From the NCBI GenBank assembly GCA_001939145.1, contig LSRX01000433.1:444870-508869 (forward strand): 64,000 nt of DNA. Direction: 5' to 3'. The DNA is from Symbiodinium microadriaticum (taxonomy: Eukaryota > Sar > Dinophyceae > Suessiales > Symbiodiniaceae). Within the stretch, counting starts at the first letter, position 1, and every line of letters starts with the position of its first letter. A program made the translations under genes and the position numbers. The notes below the pieces were generated by a model that saw nothing but the letters and a program-made list of their open reading frames with translations, did not search any database and was not told the origin of the DNA. Positions 56,701 through 64,000 of the stretch are shown one piece after another.

Positions 56701-59700
56701 ACACTTTATTTTATTAAAGTTTGGACGAGCTGGGTACTGGGTGGAAGGGCCTCGCACATCTCTGATGATTCAAAGTGGGAGCAGTCCGTGCTACTGGTGT
56801 GTGAGTTTGCATAGTATGTTGGAATGTTGGTTGCGCACCAAAGAAAAAACGATACTTGGATCAATCACGAACGTCCACTGGGCTAGCAAGTGAGTGTCTG
56901 CAAAACGATGGTAAGTATCGTCGCTTTATTTCCCAGCAGGTGACCATCATGAAGCAGGAGCTGGTACCTGCATTGATGGACATCGAGGCTCGAATCGCTG
57001 TCAAGGACAGAACACACTGCAGGTACACGGTATACTCGCTGTCTCTGCTTTGCCAGTCCCACCTCCTTTTCAGCCCAGCAGTGTGCTGGAGGTCACTTCC
57101 GTACTGGCCAAAGTGAGGTGGTGATAGAACTAGAACGACATGCTGCCTTGTGAATCTCATTGACTGTACGGGTTCCAATGTCCCCGCGGCTGCCCCCATT
57201 TCTCACCACCACCACCACCTCCACCACCACTACCTGCCTCCTGTTTGTCAACATATATTACATATTTCGTCGTTACCGGACAGCATACTCACCGACCAGT
57301 TGGAAGTAGGCCGGTTCTCGAAGGACGGTCACGTGGAGAAGAAGCCACATGGCCATGGCGATGTGCACGCACTGCCCACTGGCCTGCAATCACTGGCTGC
57401 GGATGGAGTCGTTGGAGTTGTTTGATTGCCTCACTTGCATGTGCCGAGGGCTTTTTGGGTGTCAGTTGATGAATTGTGCAAGGCTCCACCAGCATGGCTT
57501 GCCCGCCAAGTGGGCCAAAGAAGGCCGGAATTCGTTGAAGTTGGGATTTGCAAGGGCAGAGTCCTCGCAGAGAGTGTTGATTCTGCTTGGACTTCGTTGT
57601 TGGTGTTCCGCCCTACTCGCTAGTCCCCGCCAGGCAGAGAGTGGCTTCTGCTGTTTCAAGACACGAATCCACTGCCCTTCCGCAGCCTTTGCGCGATTCT
57701 GGGCGTGTCTGTTCCTTGGCCGCAGGCGGCAACTCTGTCTTCACGAGGAACTGGTATGTTGTGTTATCACTGGATCCTGCTTCTGCAGACTTGGAAGATA
57801 GCAGAACTGGAACTCCCAGCTGCTACAAGCATTGCAGCGTAACGGCTGGCCCAACACAGCCGGCCCGAATTTGTTCGACTGCTTGCTTTATTGCGGCTGA
57901 GCCTTGCCCCAAAGAATCTCACACTGTTGTCGTGCACTCCTGGACCTGGGCACTACAGTACAACATCCTGACCTGAATCCTGCAGAAAGCATAAACCCCA
58001 GACCCTGACTGAGAGTCGTAGCATCCTCTACTCCAACATGGGCATAGCCACTGAGGTTAGCCGCGGCTTCGCGATGAACTCCGTCGCCGTTCCGCGCCTG
58101 CCTGGCGAAGCTGTGGGCGGCATTTGTCAGCTGAGCCACGGCCGGTTATGAAAGTAATAAACACTATAATGAGCGCACATCTAGGGAGCCTTTTACTGTG
58201 ATTCAAATTAGGCCTTGATTATGATTCAAACTATGATTATAGCATGTGATACAAGTGCCCGAGATAAGAGTCGGAGGTTGCTTGAGATTCCAGCAGGAAC
58301 TCTTTGACTTCTTACGGCTTCCTATTCCCGCAGGCGCAAGTGTCAACCCAGACAATGGGAGCTTCTTCAATTTTAATCGAAATCAGGAGGAGGAGCAATT
58401 TGCAGCCAACTCATCTCGAGTGCTTACGAAAAACAACGAATTGCAAGCTGAATGTCTTTCTCATCGTCCGCAAGCATGACGAAGCGAAGATGTGCCCGTG
58501 CTGAGAGGGGTTTGGAGATGTCGGGCTCAATATTCAACATCTGAGTATCGTCACAGACCCTTAACTCGAAAGGAAAGGCGCCTCGGGTGATGACCTGACC
58601 ATCAACGTCGAATACAACCAGCTGGATCCACTTTTGAAGGACCGTGTTAGATGCACATTGCTTGATTCGCTTCCGCTGCTTGTTGCACATAGTCTTTAAC
58701 ATATCTTGTCTGACCATCGCATGATTGTTTTGTCGATCAAGATAAGATGCACTGAAAAGCAAAACGATTTGAGCTTTGCGTTTTTTTTGCCCTGCGAAGG
58801 ACACTCCGGCTGGTGGGGATGTGGCAGATGCGAGCGGCTTCTCCCCCTACCCCGGCAACATCAATGTCCTAGTGCCTTCTTCGAATCTCGCGATGAACGG
58901 TAGCTAAAAGCCTGGCAAAGTCAAAGTGCTTAGTTCTGAGATGTTCTGAGGGAGTCTTCAGTCTCGAGAGTCTCCCGATGCGCATAGCTGTCACTTACTT
59001 TGACATCGGTCTTTACACTCTACAGCTTCGACGTGCATGGGTTTTGGGCTCATGAGGATGAACAGGACGGAAGAGATCGGTCTTGGCTTTCTCTCAATCC
59101 TTGAGCCAAGCCCCTGCACTCTGTATTTTGAGGTTTTCCACGTTGGCACCATGGCGCAGCGGCTCGCCACAACCGGTGGAATCGTTCCGGTGGCCTGGCC
59201 GCGTTTATTTCCGAGCCCAAGGTCGCTAGATCGGGGTGGATGTTGGCATGAGCTCAGAATGGTATTTCGAGAGCTCTGCCTCCGCAAGGGTCCAAGCCTT
59301 CAAACAGTCAAACGCAGTTAAACGAGGTCTCAAGCCCAAGAGGTAGGAAATAGGATGTTCTTGAGGCAAACTACTGTCAGCACTCTTCGAACACTCGCAA
59401 ACACTGTTGGATCCGTGTTGCACAAGAGCCTCTCCCTTCGAGATGAAGGATTGCCCGATACTCGTGACAATTCTAGGAATGAGGACAGTCAAGACAGTCA
59501 TCAAGCAAGTTGCATGGCGGAACCGAACGCCATGATGATGCCGATATTAGCAGCAGTACTCTGGATGTCCACCCAAGGAGTTCGTGAACCCAAAGTGGGC
59601 AGATGCCGAGAAGAGCAAGTTTAAGTCACCGACACGCCTCGAGCACCGCGGCAGCAAGCCAGCCTTTCGGTTCCAGCGCCAAGGGATCATGCACCTCCAT

Positions 59701-61566
59701 TTGTGTGTCATTTCTCTAGCCTCACTCTCTAAAGCAGATCTGCGGAGTTAAGATGGCCGGCTGTGGGTGTTCGGGCATTTTTAGGACTGTTCTGTTCGCC
59801 TGGCGTCTGCAATGCACATTGGCTTACATCCTTGCTTAAGAAGCTTGCCTAGCTCATGTGTTCATATGAAGCCCGAGTTACTCTGCTGACATCAGGTGCA
59901 TGATGCAGGACTTCCCTCGGCTTTGCACAAAGGCTCGCTGCGGGAAGAGTTGGATATGGAAGGTACACGTATGGCAGCGTACAAGTTGTTGGGGGATACT
60001 TGACGTGGTCACTATAAGACTTCTGAACACTTGCTGTGAACCCTCCCGTGTCACCCCATATGGCTGTAACACCATGCCTCCTAGCCGTGCTTCAGCTTGA
60101 GATCCTTGCTGCAAGCGCGCAGGGCGGCAACGCCCGCTAGCATTTCGACGATTTCTCATTGTGCTCACCTCATGTTTCTCCTGTTACAGACTTGACACAG
60201 TTGAAGGCAGCACCTACCGCAGTTTGCAAGCCATAGCGAGGAGCAACCACGCCGTCACAACAGAAATACCCTGCCACATCAAGATGCGAAATCGTCACCC
60301 CTCCCAAAACCCCTGCAGCCCCACGCCCCGCCAGGATGACAAGGCAGCTTGTCCTTGCAAGTTCTCTGGTTTCGGCGATTGGCTTGGTTCAGCATGTGAC
60401 AGGTTCAATGCGGTACCTGTGATACTTAAAAGCCCCACAAAGCCCGAGATAGCCGCAGATAGCCATAAGGAGTCAAGAAAACCTGTGCAAGATTTGAAGT
60501 CACAGCCTGGATGCACCAAAGCAGCGCAAGCAAGGTTGGCTTCACACAGCTCGAGAGACTGCATCTTGGCAAGCTATATTGCCTAATTCAACAAAACGGC
60601 AAGCAAAAAGAGCGCTTCAATCAATTAATGGCGCTGGTATTTTGCTGTGATCGCGCACCATGTCACGACTTTTCTTGCAGACAGTCCCCCTACCCCCCTG
60701 TTCCAGGTACTACTGTGTGATCGCGCGCCATGTCACGACTTTTCTTGCAGACAGTCCCCCTACCCCCCTGTTCCAGGTACTAGTCCCACGGAACATACCT
60801 CACAGCCCTGCTTAACAGGATGAGCTTCACCTGCGTAAAGAACAACCTGGCCGATGCGATGAAGAAGAATCCTCCAGACTCTTTGCTACTCATGAGGATC
60901 TATCTTGCCACAGGTTTTGGACTTCGTGCCGCTGGTGAGGCCAAAACGGTGTCAGTGTTCCTGCTACAGCTTTTTGATTCTCTCGCGTAGTCATGTTCTG
61001 CATTGGGCGTGGGTGTTTGCGGTTTCTCCGTTGCTTGTGCTCGTCTTGTGGTGGTGACATTCACGGATTCCGGGAGCTGAGGACTGCGCCCTCTCTGCTG
61101 AGGCTGCACCATGGCTTTGCAAGAAAGCTCGGCATGGTAATCCAGATAGCAGTGGCAGCCAGTCTTCCATACGCTGACATAGATATGCTCACGCATGAGC
61201 TCCGGGCACTGGCGTCCTTACCCCCTATAGCTGTTGCACTGCTTGAAACAAAGAGTAGCTGCGAAAGCTTCATCTACTCCTATGTAGAGTTCTGAGGGAG
61301 GAAGAGCGGAATCAAGCCTTTGGGTTTGAGCTGTTTGGCGCTTTCCAGGTTTTGGCTTCTGGGGGTTTATGGAGGTTTTCCAACAGTGGCTCAGCCAGTG
61401 AAGATGTCTAGGCATGTGTGGATCGTCCTGCTGAAGGGGTCTGGTTGCTTAAGCGTACAACCAGTCCCTGCATCGCACACTTACATGATCTAACCAAGTT
61501 TTACACAATTTTTCTAATTTAATCGCGGGAGCACAGAGACAGAGACAGACAGACAGACAGACAGAC

Positions 61567-61603
<37 letters not shown>

Positions 61604-63484
61604 GCGAGCGAGCGAGCGAGCGCGCGAGCGAGTGAGCGCGAGAGAGAGGGTAGGCCGAGGATTACCGAGGATGTTCTGATGCTGAGGACATCTACGCCTG
61701 CAACGCGCGGTTGCTGGAGTTGGCCGGGCAAGGGAAGGTCGGCTCTCGGTGAGTGCAGTGCCATTGCTAAACAGCCCTACAGCAGCTGCAAAACGCCCGA
61801 GGTTAGGGTTTAGGGTTTCTGATCATCAGAGGCTGGGTTCAGAAAGGGTTGGGAGGACTTCTTTCATAGGGTCCTATATCGTACGCCAGACAGCTCACGT
61901 CCAGCTGCGACCTGGATTGACGTGGACAGCTTTGGGGATCTTTGCCAAAAGGAGAACATCAGCGTTCAATTCTATGCCAACCATGAAATTAATGTGTGAA
62001 GCCATGCAGGTGAAAATCGAAGCCCCGCTACTCGGCACGCAGCGTGATGCTTTTGCGGCGGGCTGTGTGAATAGCTGGGCGGAGGATGGCACGCAACCTG
62101 GAATCCCCAATCGATTGCACCTGTTCGCCTGATGCCCGAATCCCTAGATCGATTCTGCAAGATTTGAAGCCTGCGTATGTTCTGTTGGATCCGCGCAAAA
62201 CGAAGTATCGTGCGGCCTTGACGTTTTTCAGGCCTGATGTCAACTTCCTTGGCATCACTGCCCAGGCAGGAATAGGAATCAATTGAGGGTGTTGTTAAGT
62301 TGTTAATTAGGGTCTTGGCGGAAGGTTAGGACCTTAAAGCCAGAAGCAGTGCACAAGACCCACCCCAAACACGAAAGCCGATTTGGGGTGGAGCCTACTG
62401 TTGTGCATCCTATGGGTTTGACTGTTGATGATGCTGGGCTCGAATCAAAACCACACCGACAATGCTCTCGTCAGGTCGGGGCCCGCATCGTGCTCCAGCC
62501 ATCCTTCGCGGTCTCCTTAGAACAGATGAAGGCCCGCGATGTCGCGTTTTGCTACTTGAATTGTTCAGGAGGGGTCTTGACAATGAAGCTCGCAAAAGTC
62601 ACTCATTATCAGTTGAGGTTGAGAGTTTTGCTTGTTGAAGTTGTGGGGTACTGTCCAGAGAACTTGGAGAACCGTGCCATTGAAAATGCGTTAATGTGCG
62701 GCCCTGGACCCGATTCTACACTCGCGAAGCAGCTTCGGGTCTTCAATCTGGGGCCCTAGGTTTGCTTAGGAAGTATTGGAAAGGGAGGTTTAGGGCTGGG
62801 TAGAATCATCTGCAGTTGTGAGCCTATACGTATACCTTACTTACTGTTCTTCGTTTGCCCGACGCCGAGCTATTCATAGTTCAGGGTCTTGGAGCGGCTA
62901 GGTGCTGCAGGGTTTTACAACTCAGGTTAAAGGGCACACTGCTTGTCTTCGAAGTTCGCACGTCGGGGCTTCCGGGATTTCCTGTGCAAAGCTGGAGCCA
63001 GGAGGTAAAGCCTTGAGTCGTAAGTCCTTGTGCACATGAATCAGATGAACACGGTCGAGCCCGTTCCACCCTGCAGTGTTTCTTAAGACTTAAGATTTGG
63101 GGCTGGCCCAAAAGTATTTAGGTGCTTCTTCGTGGCATCCCTGAGCCCACCGGACGACAGGAGAAGGTCAAGGGTACCATCACCATCTCCAACAAGTCAG
63201 AACTCGTGGTGGATGGCGATGCGACCGGGCGTGCACTTCATTGGGGGTTTCTGAGATCCTACTGCGCCAGGGCTGTGAAGCGCTTGTACTATAGCTCCCT
63301 GCATTGGGAGGGGCTTCAAGCAGCAGGAGGGGTTGCTGGTTGAGCCTGCAAGAGTTAGGGTTCGTTTGTGGGGTTGCGAAGTTGGGTGTAGGAATGTTCC
63401 GGGGGGCTGTTGGCAGCTGAGGTTGCTTTGAACGACCTGGAGCTTGATGGTGCGCTGACGGCCCAGTGCCTAGAGCAATGCCAG
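52392..63484 (+). CDS. USP: UDP-sugar pyrophosphorylase (UTP-monosaccharide-1-phosphate uridylyltransferase)
   Basis: A gene of at least 23 exons encoding UDP-sugar pyrophosphorylase, the broad-specificity enzyme that makes UDP-glucose, UDP-galactose and similar sugars from sugar-1-phosphate plus UTP, releasing pyrophosphate. Motifs appear in the family order: LVAGGLGERLGYPGIKI (nucleotide loop), KPHGHGDVHAL, FQDTN, NSVAVPR, NVEYNQLDP, SGFSPYPGNINVL, EFVNPKW, SPTRLECMMQDFPRL, VGFT, VKNN, RIVLQPSFA, LELDGAL. The exons sum to 494 codons in one uninterrupted frame, against roughly 600 in plants; the extreme N-terminus and the last C-terminal exons are not identified. Introns are GT-AG or GC-AG in about equal number. 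One intron carries a LAGLIDADG ORF. Probably cytosolic; no targeting peptide is visible because the start is uncertain. Confidence 0.95.
53885..55252 (+). CDS. USP: USP exons 5-9 (nucleotide-binding core)
   Basis: 53885-53948 (GMEQLSKTCFCLVAGGLGER), 54147-54191 (YPGIKIGITAELTT), 54406-54466 (LRTFMELYAKYILAFQ), 54569-54597 (RMIWTSHDD) and 55185-55252 (TNAKTLELLEANAYFGLSTS). Exon 5 carries the GGLGERLG loop; exon 8 matches the family's MTSDDT region with one extra residue. Donors are GC, GT, GT, GC, GC. Confidence 0.9.
55253..56939 (+). other. USP intron 9, host of the LAGLIDADG ORF
   Basis: A 1,687-nt intron with a GC donor and a TTTCCCAGCAG acceptor, phase 0, between FGLSTSQ and VTIMKQE. The ORF fills about two thirds of it. 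Confidence 0.8.
55527..56654 (+). CDS. two-motif LAGLIDADG homing-endonuclease-like protein inside a USP intron
   Basis: An intact single-exon ORF. The frame is open from an ATG at 55416 (412 codons); I prefer the ATG at 55527 (375 residues) because the upstream part looks non-coding. Two LAGLIDADG motifs are present: YLAGFFDGDGCV (residues 102-113 of the long form) and YLAGFFDAEGCI (225-236), each keeping the acidic residue that binds metal (D then E), spaced about 123 residues apart as in single-chain enzymes. Such proteins cut long DNA target sites and spread their host intron, or act as RNA maturases. The C-terminal third is basic and helical (MRMRARLRCRYMTGHYHSEL). Nuclear location in a spliceosomal intron is unusual. 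Whether it is active is unknown. Confidence 0.9.
   Translation: MPMCASRRLSLQQLQRRFDRLRELQNRLHLPAAGHFEACGRRYCLPLSAKHAQQCKQVPPRVLSYLAGFFDGDGCVTTGATLRIRLQVSQTESNSAVLLFFRNIFGGSITREHHARGLCRPSLQWYVLGETVQQVAALLSACTLCKRPQLAIASSWPQEHKLRAEAAATLKLLKQKAPAEASCPSWQYLAGFFDAEGCIALRPAGNLRLEIKQKFLPVLHSIQRFLVHNGIHSAVYEMQLHGLLVVCKTEASKFVLAKLLQSGLRVKRQAARMVLQICIGNFVKVRRDLQQVVGNQSRYRRLSPDGIDRANEIMRMRARLRCRYMTGHYHSELESHLLELQEDHKLKCAQERLLQIRFDIRSFTSKGATAEVSLR
56940..58140 (+). CDS. USP: USP exons 10-13
   Basis: 56940-57018 (VTIMKQELVPALMDIEARIA), 57310-57410 (KKPHGHGDVHAL), 57642-57710 (LFQDTNPLPFRSLCAILGVS) and 58056-58140 (GFAMNSVAVPRLPGEAVGGI). Exon 11 looks slightly short after HGDVHAL compared with related enzymes. 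The exon 10 donor is either GC at 57019 or GT at 57023; only the GC choice fits the phase. Confidence 0.88.
58578..59932 (+). CDS. USP: USP exons 14-18
   Basis: 58578-58643 (LTINVEYNQLDPLL), 58828-58871 (SGFSPYPGNINVL), 59133-59189 (GTMAQRLATTGGIVP), 59578-59642 (EFVNPKWADAEKSKFKSPTR) and 59896-59932 (CMMQDFPRLCTK). All phases agree. Donors are GT, GT, GT, GC, GC. Confidence 0.9.
60535..63484 (+). CDS. USP: USP exons 19-23
   Basis: 60535-60560 (VGFTQLER), 60819-60948 (SFTCVKNNLADAMKKNPPDS, then IYLATGFGLRAAGEA), 62475-62531 (GARIVLQPSFAVSLEQMK; or to 62540), 63161-63220 (KGTITISNKSELVVDGD) and 63422-63484 (LNDLELDGALTAQCLEQC). The closing RIRGF-type segment of the family was not found before base 64000. 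An exon may be missing between 60948 and 62475. Confidence 0.85.
60646..60785. repeat. 70-bp tandem duplication in a USP intron
   Basis: Copies 60646-60715 and 60716-60785 are nearly identical (one A/G difference early on). Each holds an acceptor-like TTTTCTTGCAG, a 26-nt CCCC-rich stretch and a donor-like GTACTA. Neither copy is needed for the USP frame. Confidence 0.95.
61533..61650. repeat. GACA/GA/GCGA microsatellite
   Basis: (GACA)n, then (GA)n, then (GCGA)n within a USP intron. Confidence 0.95.
61654..61748 (+). CDS. exon-like segment in the USP gene region
   Basis: AG at 61652-61653, open frame AEDYRGCSDAEDIYACNARL then LELAGQGKVGS, and a consensus GTGAGT donor at 61749. It begins in the phase left by USP exon 20 but ends in a phase that does not fit exon 21. 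It may be a lineage-specific USP exon with a missing partner, or another gene. Confidence 0.4.
62010..62132 (+). CDS. exon-like segment ending in a stop
   Basis: AG at 62008-62009, then VKIEAPLLGTQRDAFAAGCV and NSWAEDGTQPGIPNRLHLFA, then TGA. Coding-like, but it does not match USP and would end the protein early. Confidence 0.3.
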   Translation: MKIEAPLLGTQRDAFAAGCVNSWAEDGTQPGIPNRLHLFA

Positions 63485-64000
63485 GTGACACTATAGGAAT
63501 GTAGTGACAAAAGGATTTCGAATTGCGGTTTTCAAGAGCTAGCTACTCGTAAATACATGTGGGGCCAGGACTTTGGATTTCAGGAATTGAAGAAATTAGC
63601 TTGCACCGCTTAGAGCGACCTCCCAAGCCCATGTTCAGAGGTTTCGGATGTAGGGTTCCTCCAAGAGTCCGGCAAACCATGGCTTCGGATGTCAGGCTCC
63701 CTTCTGCAAAAGCCGTTTCCCTTCGAAGTGGTTCCCAATATCCCTAAACCTCGCACCTAAATGCTCTACGCCCCTCTACTCACTAAAAATCCCAAAGATT
63801 GAAGCTTTGCCATGGGCCACAGAAAGGTTCGCTCCAGCGGAGAGCTTCCGAGCAAAGTCGTCAAGAAGCTGGGCCGCAGGGGCGGGGGGTGAAGTACCGA
63901 ATGTTACACATTCCGGGCATTCTTGATTGCACGTATCACTTGCATGTTTCGTGTCTGCGTGCTCAAGGTTCTAGCATAGCAGAGTATCTGGACTACAGCC
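63485..64000. other. no gene identified at right end
   Basis: Continuation of a USP intron or downstream sequence. I could not find the last USP exons here. Confidence 0.4.

Noticed and set aside
56856-56939. Extension of USP exon 10 upstream across GTAAGT (reads ECLQNDGKYRRFIS)
   Set aside because: The true preceding sequence (LELLEANAYFGL) is encoded at 55185-55252 and joins in phase at the CAGCAG acceptor.

Overview
This window looks like nuclear DNA of a dinoflagellate, most likely a Symbiodiniaceae-type alga. The evidence is: small exons separated by introns that begin GC about as often as GT and end in AG; degenerate plant/alveolate-type telomere repeats (TTTAGGG/CCCTAAA) scattered through introns and spacers on both strands; many microsatellites; and protein types that I recall as common in these algae (ubiquitin-like domains fused to ankyrin or RCC1-like repeats). 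I recognised no rRNA, tRNA, prokaryotic operon or CRISPR array. Every gene I can support is on the + strand. Exon borders were worked out by eye from reading frame, splice phase and family motifs; most long ORFs here are microsatellite artefacts or introns read through.

Layout. 0-10 kb: short exon-like pieces, including a possible terminal exon (55-134), a chain from a start at 1910, and a three-exon 100-residue gene (7240-8127). 10.6-13.9 kb: a seven-exon gene of unknown function. 13.9-15.9 kb: AT/GT microsatellites. 16.0-17.9 kb: a ubiquitin-like/ankyrin gene, almost all in one exon. 18-31 kb: spacer, GATG/CATA microsatellites and several small candidate exons. 31.2-43.4 kb: a large ubiquitin-like/RCC1-repeat gene with at least 18 well-supported exons. 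44.0-46.8 kb: a Lys/Ala-rich basic protein and the start of a signal-peptide-like gene. 47-52 kb: mostly repeats, including a 145-bp tandem duplication.

52.4-63.5 kb: a UDP-sugar pyrophosphorylase gene of at least 23 exons. The 23 exons keep one reading frame (494 codons). One of its introns (55253-56939) contains an intact two-motif LAGLIDADG homing-endonuclease-like ORF on the same strand. This is the most striking observation in the window.

How the parts relate: the pyrophosphorylase makes UDP-sugars for polysaccharide and glycoprotein synthesis. The two ubiquitin-like/repeat proteins look like binding scaffolds and share a domain plan, but their partners cannot be read from sequence. Introns and spacers are filled with telomere-like tracts, short foldback elements and dispersed repeats, which suggests continuing intron and repeat insertion.
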